Under the pieces are notes generated by a model. That model saw nothing but the letters and a program-made list of their open reading frames with translations, was not told where the DNA came from and made no database searches. Below are positions 11,591 to 22,588 of a stretch of DNA of 64,000 bases, piece by piece. Source of the stretch: Lyophyllum atratum (taxonomy: Eukaryota > Basidiomycota > Agaricomycetes > Agaricales > Lyophyllaceae); assembly GCA_014905825.1 (NCBI GenBank), contig JACGCN010000020.1:434001-498000 (forward strand). The letters run 5' to 3'. A program made the translations under genes and the position numbers. The stretch's first letter is position 1. Each line of letters opens with the position of its first letter.

Positions 11591-13067
11591 ATGAGCGGCT
11601 CACGCTTAGCCTTCAAACTTTCTCGAGGAGTCCTAGGCACAATATCACCTCCGTACGCTCCCTTCCTACCACATTGTCTTCCATTTCTATCTGATAAAGT
11701 ACTCACTCCTGAGATGCGTACCTCTCCGCCAGAATCCCGACAGCATATCAATGGGCCTCTTTATACGTACCCACCGCTGCGCGACCGCTTCTAGATATGT
11801 CCCAGGGTGTCCCGGGTACTCCCCCTCCTGAAGTTCTCAGGACTGCTCTTGGAATGGCTGCTTCCTCTACCGCGAGCTTCGGCTACTGCCCTGCGGACGG
11901 CGAACCCTTGATGAGAAAGGCTCTGGCAGAGGAGATGAAGGAGATATATGGTCCTGGAACGGACGTGACTGCCGAGGACATTGCCCTAACTGCAGGATGT
12001 AATATGGCGTTTTTCGCGACGATCATGACTCTGGCTGATGCTGGAGATGAGGTCATTCTCCCTGTTCCATGGTATGTCTACTCTCCTCTACCGTTAAGAT
12101 CACATCTGAATCCGCTTTCCAAGGTACTTCAACCATCAGTAGGTATTCCCAGCTCTTCTGCAGGTTTGCCGACTCAAAGGGACATCATAGGATGGACCTA
12201 ACATTGTTAGGAATCAAGCCAGTGCCACTCCCAACGCTTCCCGAAGATGGATTTACCCCTTCCATTGAGCGATGTCGAGCCTTGATAACTCCGCGAACTA
12301 AAGCCATCGCACTCGTCACACCCAATAATCCCGTAAGCCTTTCCAATCTCTTTTTAGCTTGTGACTAACTTTGTTCTCGTTCCAAGACAGGAGCGACTTA
12401 TTCTCCTTCCCTTATATCTTCTTTCATGGATCTCGCGGCAGAACATAACGTCGCCCTCATTGTAGACGAGACCTACCGAGATTTCATCTTGACAGGTGCA
12501 CCGCACGCCTTATTCAGCAGCGCCTGGCGAAGCAACTTCATCCACCTATTCTCCTTCTCCAAGTCATATTGCGTTCCCGGACACCGCCTCGGTGCAATCG
12601 CAGCATCGCCACTTCTTCTCAAGCAGATCAAGACCGTCCTCGACTGCCTCCAAATATGTCCTCCTCGTCCATTCCAGATTGCACTAACACACCTGCTCCC
12701 GACAATGCGGCCATTCATACGCGAGACGGCGGTGGCAATACAGGCGCGCCATGACCTTTTCCGTCGTGTACTGCCGAAGCGATGGAAAATCGGCGCTCAA
12801 GGGGGTTACTTTGCGTTTGTAAAGCACCCGTTCATTGGTGTCAGCTCTCTGGAAGTAAGTCAGAGACTCGCTATGGAGCTTGGAGTGGTTACTCTTCCTT
12901 CGGCCTTTTTCTGCGAAGAGGAGGGAAGTGGGGACCAGGCGGTGTGGGAGAAAGGGAGGTGGATTAGGTTTTCGGTGGCGAATGTTGATGATGAGAAGGT
13001 GGAGAAGATCTGTGCACGGCTGGAGGAGTCTGAAAGTGCTTTTGGATGGGAAGTTCAAGCAAGCTGA
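11591..13067 (+). CDS. PLP-dependent class I/II aminotransferase
   Basis: Five exons (11591-11652, 11733-12071, 12124-12138, 12191-12332, 12387-13067) give 412 residues. The splices restore the fold-type I landmarks: SPPIPTAYQWA, LDMSQGVPGTPPPEVL near the N-terminus, FGYCPADGEPLMRKALAEEM, the cofactor/substrate loop PNNPTGATYS, VDETYRDF (Asp that contacts the pyridine N) and FSFSKSYCVPGHRLG with the Schiff-base lysine. Exon 3 is only 15 nt (YFNHQ). Such enzymes swap an amino group between an amino acid and a 2-oxo acid; the class resembles bacterial aspartate/alanine-type and kynurenine-type transaminases, so the substrate is open. No targeting peptide is evident, hence probably cytosolic. 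All catalytic positions I could check are present. Confidence 0.87.
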
Positions 13068-13854
13068 GTAGACCGTAGATATTCTACGAGTGTCGACAGC
13101 ATGTGGAGCAACTTCTTATCTTCGCCCCCCAAACGACCATGTCTTTTCACCCATGCGATACTATCAATGAGTTCGCTGAACTAATGGGGTCCACGAACAG
13201 AATCATCTGGTCAAAAGACCTGATGGTCTGATAAAATTCTAGTATTGAGCCGAGCCGAGCCGTGGCGCCATCCGAGCACTTACACCATCTTGTCAAACCA
13301 CTGCTGCAGAGCTGGAGGGCGGACGGCTCTTCGTGATCGATTTGCTTCGCCAGTGAAAGAAACGAGCTGGAGAAGGGCGGAAACCTGGATTAAACTTTGC
13401 TGGGGTATACTGCGTAGATGTATGATTCAAAGCGACGGGCCGACAGGAAGGATATGTGGTCGGACCATCCACTGAGAAGCGGTGCTTCGGCGGGTGAGTC
13501 AAAGTCAGACTTACATAGGCAAGGCCACCTAGAGGAGAACATCTCTCAGATATCCAAGATAGAAACATCTCATACTAGTGTATAAGAGCTTGGTTCAAGC
13601 TCCAGAGACGATCTGCTTCAAGTTATTTGACTTTTTTCCTTCGGAAAACGAAAGAGTCCTTTAGAAATGCTCTTCAGCCTCCAATGTCTGGAGTATTTTC
13701 GAGTGTGCGGCATTGTGGTGAGACTTGATTAGACCTTGAACGCAGAAAGCAAGACGGCAACGAAAGGTGCAGTTGTTCGTGTTATATTACTTGACAATTC
13801 CAAACATACGCAAATATCCTCTTCCTCTCTTTGCACGACCACCTACCAAACGAA
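13068..13854. other. Intergenic region, no gene seen
   Basis: 787 nt between the aminotransferase and the U1A/U2B''-like gene. Short open frames only. A GAGCC triple repeat occurs near 13247-13261. I support nothing else here except that the downstream promoter should lie near its right edge. Confidence 0.45.
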
Positions 13855-15026
13855 ATGGCAGAAATAGCCGCGCCGCAACCCATATCGGATGCCATGCAAG
13901 GTGTGGAGGCCATATTGGCTGCTCCCACAGATGTAGTAGTGGAGGCTGTAGAGGCTGCAGCTGCACCGCCTGAAGAATTGGACAATGCATGCGAAACCCT
14001 GTATATCCAAAACTTGAACGAGAAGATCAAGACCGATGGTGAGTCCACCTTACCGCATATCTAATCTCGTGAACTGAATAACTCAACATTTCCTTGATTA
14101 CAGTGTTGAAGGCATCATTACGAGGTCTATTCAAGTCGTACGGCGAGGTTCTAGACGTGGTAGCGCATAGTAATCTTCGGATGCGGGGGCAAGCGTTTGT
14201 TTCGTTTGCATCGGCAGACAGCGCGCGGAGAGCGTTGAAAGATGTCCAGCGTTTCCCACTCTATTCAAAGCCGATGGTATGTCATGTCTGAATCCGGCGA
14301 TGATTGATCTAATTCGGTTTTTACAGCAAATATCATTTGCGAGAACACGATCGGATGCAGTAGTGAAAGCAGTGGATGCGGATAACTATGACTCACATAA
14401 AGCACGGAGAGACGAGCATAAGAGTGCGTTTGAGGCGTTTTCTTAGACCAGGTCTTTGCTGACTGCGTGTTTAGAGACAACCCGGTACACCAACCCCCTG
14501 AAGCAGAAGATCCGTGCGAAAAGGATGGCCGCGGAAAGTGCGTTCTTCATGACCCATCACACCTTACTCGCTGATCTCTAACTTTTTTCCAGTGGACGGC
14601 GCCGCAGCTGTTCCAGCACCCAAACGGCCAGCCGTCCAAATGCCGGACGAATACCTACCTCCCAACAAAATCCTTTTCCTGCAAAATCTCCCAGAAAGCG
14701 TCACCAAGGACCAACTCATGGGATTATTCTCTCAGTTGCGTTGCGCTTGCCCCCGGCTTTTCTATTCCTGGTTCACATATCTCTAACACTTCGATTGGCA
14801 GGTACCCCAATTTGTACGAAGTGCGTCTCATCCCTACAAAACGAGACATCGCCTTCGTGGAATACATCGACGAGGGGAGTGCGGGGGCCGCGAAAGATGC
14901 GCTGCACAATTACAAACTGGACGGCGAGAACAAGATCAAGGTCAGATTGTTGCCCCTGTTGCCCATCTTCTATGCTGACTCCTCTTCGCACCTCCAATTG
15001 AACAGATTACATTCGCAAGGAAGTAG
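13855..15026 (+). CDS. U1A/U2B''-family snRNP protein with two RRMs
   Basis: Seven exons: 13855-14038, 14104-14276, 14327-14423, 14475-14537, 14593-14734, 14802-14940, 15006-15026; total 272 residues. RRM1 begins with the RNP2 box TLYIQNLNEKIK and continues through LKASLRGLFKSYGEVLDVV to the RNP1 box GQAFVSFASADSARRAL. RRM2 has RNP2 ILFLQNLPESVTKDQLMGLF, YPNLYEVRLIPTKRDIAFVEY as RNP1 and ends in ITFARK, the usual terminus of U1A and U2B''. The protein should bind stem-loops of U1 or U2 snRNA in the nucleus. An acidic/alanine leader of about 45 residues precedes RRM1. A single fungal gene often covers both U1A and U2B'' roles, so I do not choose between them. The last exon is 21 nt. Confidence 0.9.
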
Positions 15027-15168
15027 GATATCACGTTTACGCTACGTATTCTGGTTGTTTTCTGTGTTTTCATTGTATCATGTGTGTAATGATAGTTCTT
15101 ACTACTCATCGCTGATGTGAGAGACGAAGGGGCCCCTCATGTATGTCTGCTCAACAGCATTACACATC

Positions 15169-16579
15169 TTATGACTTTTCGATACCCTCTGCCCAACTAA
15201 CAACCTTCTTCATGACATTTGCCCTGGCGATATCACTCGGCAACAGTACTGACCCGAAGAAGTCGTGCACCGCATCCTTTTGCACATCCAGCGTCACATC
15301 CACACCATCATTATGCATGAGAGTATACAGCTCTTCGCATTCGCGCTGAAAGGCTTCTGCATCGCCGACGGAGATAAACGTTCGAGGATACGAATTGTAT
15401 GACCCTGGAGGGGCGCGGTCTGAAGAAACAAATCAGCGAAGGTAATAAAGTGGTAGGGGAGGGTGACGTGCTGGCGGAGAGATAAGGTGAGGCGAGGAAG
15501 CTCAGAGGGTGATGTCCGAGGAAGCGAAGGTTCGCATAAAACGAGGCGGAGAGCATGTCTATTGAGGCGTTCGGCCTTGGATCACATTTCTTCGCCGCGA
15601 TATCTTGGTCGATGGCCATGTCGACCCATGGCTGGTAAACCCAAACTCAGTACCCGAAAAGCAGTGACACTCAAAGACGACAAACAGAAAAGAGCATAAC
15701 AGAGCCAGGCATGGGAAGAACCTTTTCTTCGTAAAGGTATCGAAGTAGGAGGAGGACGAGGTGGCCTTCCTCATCGATCAGTGCAAAAAATAATGAAGCA
15801 AGATACCAACACACCTCCAGAGCATGCTCCGAAAAGGATAATCTTGGCGGGATTCACCTCCACGGTATTGACGAGGTACGAATAGGCAGCGAGGGCATCC
15901 TGAAGTTGCGCGGGATGACAGGCTTCGCTTGAAACACGATAGTCCAGTGCTAGAAAACTCGAGTCTTAGTAGAAGCAGAACGAAATGAAAGACTACCCAA
16001 CAGAGGATGTGCTTGACTTTAGTATTCTGATAAACACGCCGTGCAACATCTGTTGGGCATTTAGCCTACCCGTGCCGTAGAGGAAGGAGGCAAGATAATC
16101 TGCGCACCGTTCTCAGGAAACGCTTCCGATCCATTTCCCATCATATACCCCCCTCCATGGATCCAAAGTCCCACCAAGCTGCCATCAGCAGGAATAGGCG
16201 TCTCCTTCGGCCAGATATACCCAGGGATACTGACCGGTCCAACCTTCGCATCTCTCGCCACGCCTGTGATGAGCGCATCCTCGGCAGGCTCGAGCCATAT
16301 GAAAGAAGTCTCTTTCAATTTGCCCTGTGGAATTTCTTGGGACTTGTCAGTGGTCAGGGGGGCAAGGTCGCAGAGGGCATTCAGAGGCATCAGGTAGCGG
16401 AAGAGTCTGACGAGGACAGCTTCCTTCAACGTCCAGGAAGCGCGCGGGCGGGAGAAGATAGCATAGTAGAGAGTCCAGAGCGGGACGTTCACGACCAGGG
16501 ATAGGAGTTGTATAGAGATGTAAAGACCCTTGAGAGGCTGGCGAGCAGTGCTTGGGGTAGCTTTGTGTAATTCAGACAT
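15169..16579 (-). CDS. Alpha/beta-hydrolase of the HSL (hydrolase fold-3) type with Cys at the nucleophile position
   Basis: Minus-strand gene from MSELHKATPSTARQPLKGLY (16579) to TAA 15169-15171. An N-terminal membrane-embedded helix (LYISIQLLSLVVNVPLWTLYY) precedes the catalytic fold. The oxyanion motif HGGGYMMGN is present. Splicing then gives ALDYRVSSEACHPAQLQDALA, the nucleophile elbow FGACSGGHLVLLLLRYL, GSVMLFSPWVDMAID, and near the C-terminus FISVGDAEAFQRECEEL and AVHDFFGS carrying the expected Asp and His. The usual elbow is GDSAGG; here the Ser codon position reads TGC (15822-15824), giving G-A-C-S-G-G. The protein may use Cys, the next Ser, or be inactive. Exon borders between 15960 and 16100 are the least certain. 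It converges on the snRNP gene, 142 nt away. Confidence 0.78.
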
Positions 16580-16914
16580 GGTCGCGAAAGGCAGGCATGG
16601 AAAGGTAGCCGTTGCGCTTGTTCTTTCAACTTGTTGCACTTCGGGAACACGACCGCGAATACTGTCGGCAAGCCTCCGCAGTCGAAAGCGAGATGCCTGA
16701 ACTTCTTGGCAAGGCCGGAGGATCACGAACCCTTTAGGCAAGACGTCGCAATCCGCAGCTGTCCGTAGTCAAGAAGCACATGGGGTATCAAATGATGGCG
16801 GTAAGCTCTCACCTCCCCTACAAGTACAAGTACACCAGGTCCATAGCACTACAACAAAACCTCTGGGTATATGATTAAATAACCGCCATTCCAATAAAAT
16901 ACAGCTGCTGACTC

Positions 16915-18107
16915 TCAGAATCTGCCATCGCCCTGGTAGGCAGGCGGCGCCTCCGTGCCCGTCGAACGCAGCTCCTCGTTCTCGCGCTGCAGCATCTCCA
17001 CCTGCCGCTGCAACTGCACCACCGCGACTCCGCTGTCCGAGGCGGGCGCAGCCACGTGGTGTTCCATCTGTGCTAGCAGGTCTCGCATGCGACGTGCCAT
17101 TTCGGTTTGGGAGGGTGCAGCAGCAGCAGCAGTGGCGGACGATGAGGCTTCACCGGGGCTGGGCGAGGTTGGCACCGGTCCTCGAGCAGATTTGTTGTCC
17201 AGAGCGTATTGGGTGCTCGGTGTGTGGCCCGTGAGGCTGTGGGGGCCGTGGTGCCCCGAACTCGAAGGCGTGACGGGACGGCCTATCGTCTCGCCCACAA
17301 GCGTGACGATGATACGAGGGGCGGCGGGGGGAGGGGTAGGTGAGACCGGAGCGTAGTTTTGGGCCGCTGAGGAGGCGCGTTGGTCGGTGGAAAGGAACTT
17401 TGCTTCTACGCGCCGCGTAGGCTGCTGTGAGGCGTTGTAGCCCATCCCTCTGGCTTGCGTATCGGTGATGAATGGATCGGGTAGGAACGACTTGTCGACT
17501 GGTGAGGGAGCTCCGTTATTACCATTATCTCGCACGGGAGCTCTGATGATCCACGTACCGACTGGGCTTCCGACGGGATCGATTTCCACTTTGACTCTTC
17601 CACGCCGACGGCGTCGCTTTCTCCGGCGGATGAAGAAGAGAGCGAAGGCGAGAGCAAGTAGAACCACTACGGCGACAATTATGCCTGCTATGACGCCAAC
17701 TGGTGTACCTTGCGCCTTAGGATGTGCAGAAGACCCGGCGGGGTTTGGCGCACTGCCGGTGCTACTTGTTTCCGAAGAAGATGGTAGGTCGGATGTCCTT
17801 GAGGAAGGAGAGGAAGTTGGCGGTGTGCTGCCACTGAGGGTTGCTCTGCCAAAATATTCAGAGCTGCATTGAGTGAATTCCGGTGCACATACATAGTCGT
17901 CTTCGCAGGGAATCCTTTATCATTCGTCGTCTGGACTTGAACGATCGTAGGTCTAGCGATGCACCTCGTCAGTCTTCCAGTCTTATTCGTCTCCGTAGCT
18001 TCAACGCACCCATTAACGAAAGTAAGAGTCAAAGTCTGAGCTACCACCGTCGATCCTAACGAGGTGAACACGAGAGCGAACTTGACAGGGCTCCACGCCC
18101 CCATCAT
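16915..18107 (-). CDS. Single-pass membrane protein with signal peptide and basic juxtamembrane region
   Basis: Two exons (18107-17893 and 17845-16915) around a 47-nt intron give 381 residues. An N-terminal signal peptide (MMGAWSPVKFALVFTSLGST, cleavage likely near VVAQ) is followed by an ectodomain of about 80 residues, including SGSTPPTSSPSSR-type Ser/Thr-rich stalk. One transmembrane helix, GVIAGIIVAVVVLLALAFAL, is followed by the basic stop-transfer RRRKRRRRRGR. The cytosolic part is long, Pro/Ser-rich and ends in a coiled coil (VQLQRQVEMLQRENEELRS) and a PPAY motif close to the end. The architecture is that of Mid2/Wsc-like sensors common in mushrooms, but I recognise no domain. PPAY could recruit a Nedd4/Rsp5-type WW domain; that is inference. 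Function unknown. Confidence 0.75.
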
Positions 18108-19092
18108 AACGCCTGGAGCTGGCCAAGCGCGGTGGGCGTACTATACAAAGGGTTAAGAAGTGGGAAGGTAGATAGTGACAAATGAAGTACTTCTACTCAT
18201 GAGGTATCAGGTGAGATGTAGATGTAGCGCCGAGAAGGCCTGGGAGCTGTCATCCGAGTGAATGATCCCACATGTCGAGAGTATCCACCTGCCACCAAGT
18301 TCAGCAGTATTATCCCTTCCGTTACATTGCATCATCAGCGCCGTTTCCACTGTCAAACATAACAGACAATTAACATACTGCAGGGTTATGGTGCTCACGA
18401 TAGATATAACTTGGTTCAACACAACCAGTCATTTATTGTTCGAGCTCAAGGAGTACAGAGGATGTAATTGTGGCTGAGAAGTTTCCGAAGGCTTGATCAC
18501 TGACAGAAACGTGATAGATCCCTGTATGGACTTCGAGTTCGATGGTCGCTGAGCGATGCATAATGATACATACATAGTGCACACACCAGCGGCAATTGGT
18601 CGGCAAGAAAGGGCACTGACAGTGAGCCGGAATTGTTGCTGACGTAATGCCACCCACCACCGCCTTCAACCTCCATAATCAGTACCATTCTGTCTTCACT
18701 CAAGCATCCTGCTACTTTTTTGGTCTAAATACAGTGCAGAGAAGATCCCCGACTAAACCACATTCGTACAGCGGGGCAGGGAGTACTCTTCCAGGTGGCA
18801 GCTATTCACCACTTAGGCGCTAGGTATCAGTGATCATCACGAAATTTTGGATTTCCCTAAGTACGAGCCGGCGCAACTTGTTGACTGCGATACGCTCTTG
18901 TTGCGAGCAGCGAAACCGTGCCAAACATTGTCATTACGCCGTAGGGCTATATATTCGCTTACCATTGGCCAGACGCGTGTCGTTACTCCTGCCTCCGACT
19001 TGACATACCCGTCCATGTCGACATCGACTGAAAGGTATTAGCCATTCTCACTATTCTCGCTATCTTTCACCCGTCAGCTAACAAGCGATAGG
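18108..19092. other. Intergenic region, no gene seen
   Basis: 985 nt between the membrane-protein gene and the F-box gene; both neighbours start here in opposite directions, so it contains two promoters. Open frames are short on both strands and none splices into a recognisable domain. Confidence 0.45.
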
Positions 19093-20870
19093 ATGCACCC
19101 TTGCTTGAAGATCGTCGAGATTTTGCGCCTCGTTTTTGCGTTTGTTTACGATGATCATCGCGGACCAGAAGACATGGCCGCACTCGCAGTCACATGCCAG
19201 GCATTCTATAACCCAGCTTGTGATGTCCTCTGGCAGACATTGCCCAGCTTGGCTCCCCTTGTTCGTTGCATGAGTGCAGATACATGGCAGATAGTCGACC
19301 TAACTGTGGTACGAATGGAAAATCCATCCCTTTGACGGCTTGAAAACTCACTCCACGTGTTTTTGTGCCAGTCTCTCCGACGACTGACTACGTCCGAAGA
19401 TTGGGCTCCCTGTAAGGCATATGCTCGCCGTGTACGACGCTTGGGATTTGCCCCGGGTCTCTCGATGAACATGGTCCGACATCCCCTTTATGTGACGAGA
19501 AGTCACAAAATCGACTTTCATGTTCTCCAAGTCCTTTCTCTCAACCATGCGATTACATTCCCAAATCTACGTGATTTTAGAGGGAGCGCAGGCCATCTGC
19601 CTTATATGGGCCTTTTTCTAGGACCAAGCCTGCATAGCGTCGAGCTCTGGCTTCTCGCTGAAGACCCGAATTTTATCGTTTCGTCCGTTCTGGACTCTTT
19701 CAGGACCAGGGCACCTAATCTTAAGAGCATTCGCCTCTTTCATAATATTAGGCGCTACCCCACTGACTTTGGACCTGACTTTGGACCGATATTTGTAGGA
19801 CTAGTTGAAGGGCTTGCACACCTCGAGGTTTTAGATTGCAGCGGATTTATCTTACCCCGTGCTGCAGTCCGGACTCTCGCAGCTTCCTCAACTTTACACA
19901 CTCTTCAAGTTGCCAATACTGGCGAAAATATTGTGTCGTCTCTTCCAGCGGGGCAATCCCCGTTTCAGCACCTCAAATATTTAGAAATTACTACGCAAAA
20001 CCTTGGCCAGTGCTCTCAACTGTTCGAGCGCGCGCATCCTCGTCATCTCCATACACTGGACATCTCGACCACATATCTCCCCCTCGGGTCGGAAATTCTC
20101 CATTTATTCGAGGTTCTGGAGACCCATTGCGTTCACCAACACCTTTGCGAACTCGTTATCAGGCAGGATACGAGTGTTGCATCTCCTAGTCCACTTGGAG
20201 CTTCAGATGCACACGTGATAAGCCCCACCACCGTAGCACCCCTCCTCGCATTCGGAAACCTGGAATCCATCATCATCGATTTCCACTGTGCATTCCAGCT
20301 GGACGATATTTCTTTCGAGGAAATGACCATGGCTTGGCCGAAGATGACTCAATTTACATACGGGTCTACATTGAGCTGGGACGATGATGGTGCACTGCCA
20401 CTGGATCGTGCAATGTCGCTGGATGGCCTTATATCGATTGCCAAGCATTGGTCCCATGTCTCCTATGTCCTCCTCCCCTGCAACCCTGAATCCACCGCAT
20501 CATCTAGCCGCAGGCCCGGTGAGGGTGCTGTATGTGCTTCTCTCAACTGGCTCGGAGTGAAGTCACTAGCATTCACCGTAAAGCCAACAATAGTCGCGTC
20601 GTTCTTGACAGACCTATTTCCTAACCTGACAGATGTCTTCACGTTTCAGTCAGGTTTTGAATCTGAATGGAGGCAGGTGGAGGACTTGTTACCTGTGTTC
20701 CATGATACAAGAACCCAGGAACGTAAATATGCCATGGAACAGATGTAAGTATCAGAAGTTTCAAGTGGCAAAGGTAAGTCTTAACTTCCCTATTCTTGAC
20801 ATTACACTCAATCCCGGGCTTTCTTCACAGGTTCGTGGAGTTTCATTCCGACGATAGGTATATACACTAA
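19093..20870 (+). CDS. F-box/LRR-like protein
   Basis: Exon 1 is 19093-19308 and exon 2 starts at 19372; removal of the 63-nt intron bypasses an in-frame TGA and joins DLTV to SLRRLTTSEDW. The N-terminus has an F-box-like helix set (IVEILRLVFAFVYDDHR, MAALAVTCQAFYNPACDVLW), then irregular leucine-rich repeats to the end, as in the large agaricomycete F-box families that serve as SCF substrate receptors. Exon 2 can stop at TAA 20746-20748, but that TAA sits in a perfect GTAAGT donor. Splicing from 20746 to the CACAG ending at 20830 adds FVEFHSDDRYIH and ends at 20870. I prefer the longer form. A TIR element begins 80 nt downstream. The substrate is unknown. Confidence 0.72.
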
Positions 20871-20950
20871 TGCTACTGCGCTGTAACTATTCGATCTGTT
20901 CATGCATTCTTTTGACTCATATATCCTGAACGAATTCCTTTTCAAATGCT

Positions 20951-21290
20951 TAGGGGGAAGTCAGAGTGGCCGGTTCTGGCCGGTTCTGATGTTGGTTTTG
21001 AAGTCGGTTTTGCAAGCACTTTTTGGCCCAGAACCGTGGGAGGAACCGAGATCTCCAGAACCGGTGAACCAACTCCTGAGTTGGTTCTGCTCAAGAACCG
21101 GTCGGTACTTGCTCTCTGGTTCTCGTTCCATAAAACCAAGGAGATGTTGAGGGCGAGAACCGGCTGCCAGAACCGGGGTGGTCAGAGTCACCCCCGGTTC
21201 TCTCACGGTTCTCAGCAAAAACAAAAATCAGAACCGACTTCAAAACCAACGCGAGGACCCGCCCAAAACCGGCCACTCTGACTCCCCCTA
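20951..21290. mobile_element. Short terminal-inverted-repeat element (MITE-like), rich in GGTTCT/AGAACC
   Basis: A 340-bp block whose two ends are inverted copies: the left end reads TAGGGGGAAGTCAGAGTGG then CCGGTT, and the right end read backwards is TAGGGGGAGTCAGAGTGG then CCGGTT, differing by one A. The interior is crowded with GGTTCT, GGTTTT and their complements, so the whole block could fold into a long hairpin. It encodes no protein. The flanking TA on both sides could be a TA target duplication or the outer bases of the repeat; I see no longer duplication. It sits 80 nt behind the F-box gene, perhaps in its 3' UTR. Confidence 0.75.
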
Positions 21291-21617
21291 TTATTAATTA
21301 CCTTTTCCCATCGTAAACTCTACACATTAGACTAGGATCGAAGTTGTGTGAAAAGGTGCTTAAGCAATATATTGAGCCCCGTGAGCCTCTGGAGGTCGAT
21401 TACACTCTAGACTCCGTGTAAAAACAGGATTTACCCTCCATATCATATAAATCTACGTCACGGAGCGAGTAACCCCCTCCTCAGCGGGTATGATTGAGAG
21501 GATGTGTGCCATGCAGACCAAAAATGACGGAATGGATGCAGCTGAACGTTTTGCAGTTGGAATGATTCTGACTCGGTAGTCAATCGGTAGTTGGACAGGG
21601 AATTTCAATCATCCTGT

Positions 21618-22151
21618 CTATTCTGGTGAGAGGCGGGTTTTCAAACGGTGCCGTAGGCTGAGGAGCAATGGTTGCTCGGTTGGTACAATGAATGTCAAGT
21701 CCATGCGTGAGTTGGGACCTCCATGAAGATCCATGTCATCGCTGTTGCTGTCAATATCTTCGCTCGAGTTCATCAGAAAGCCATAGGCAGCGATGGAGTT
21801 AATGCAGGGAGGAACTTGCTGTCGGTTGAAACCAATCTGTTGCTCAATTTTGGGCATAGATTTGAAGGTTGGTCCACTAATCGAAATGATTGTCTTGTTT
21901 TGGATTAATGCCTCGTGTAACGCAAGACGCGTACTCGCTCCAATTCTGATATCGGATGGAAAAGCGATTGAGGTAACTGAGGCCGTCCCATGCATGACCG
22001 GGATTGCAGTTGCGAGAAGCTGGTCGTCAGCTGTGCGAGTGGTGAATTGTATGAAAAATAATCGCCGGTTCCTCTCCGATGCACGACGCAATGCTTCCCG
22101 TCCGTATGTCCCCTGGACCCTGATCGACGTTCGTCCATTTCGATTTTCCAA
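21618..22151 (-). CDS. Hypothetical ORF, 177 residues
   Basis: An uninterrupted frame of 177 codons beginning MENRNGRTSIRVQGTYG. I recognise no domain. The composition is ordinary, with a mid-region acidic patch (SSEDIDSNSDDMDLHGG). No introns, unlike most neighbours, and no clear promoter. It could be a young or lineage-specific gene, a fragment, or chance. Evidence is length and plausible composition only. Confidence 0.33.
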   Translation of the reverse strand: MENRNGRTSIRVQGTYGREALRRASERNRRLFFIQFTTRTADDQLLATAIPVMHGTASVTSIAFPSDIRIGASTRLALHEALIQNKTIISISGPTFKSMPKIEQQIGFNRQQVPPCINSIAAYGFLMNSSEDIDSNSDDMDLHGGPNSRMDLTFIVPTEQPLLLSLRHRLKTRLSPE

Positions 22152-22588
22152 GGATTATGTTTGCACCTTTTTGAGTCAACGGCCACTATGCACCGTCGTT
22201 ATGGGAGGTTGAGAGATGGTCGCGTTTGATCCGGCTGTTCATATCCACCGTCTCGCTTCTCAGTCGTGCCGTCCTTTCCCTTGTCATCCCGCCTCAATTA
22301 CACAATCCCCGGCAAATTTCAACAATCCCAAAATTTTTGTATCTTTCTTTGAATCTGATCCCATATAGTACAAGGCGCCACAAGCCATCTGTGAGACGCG
22401 TCGCGGTCTGGGATACCCCTCACGTGGATCATGGAAATAACCTCAAGAATGACTGACGCGGGAACAAAATACTCGTAATCTGTTTGCAGGACTGTAATAA
22501 TCATTAGGGTGTAAGTTCACAGTAGCCAACTTTGCGCCAAACTCGACTTTTCCAACTTTTGATCAAGTTGGGATAGCAAAGTTCGAGC

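Noticed and set aside
16580..16741. Longer start (MPKGFVILRP) for the esterase
   Set aside because: The extra 54 residues look like translated 5' UTR; MSELHKATPS followed by the membrane helix is the normal family start.
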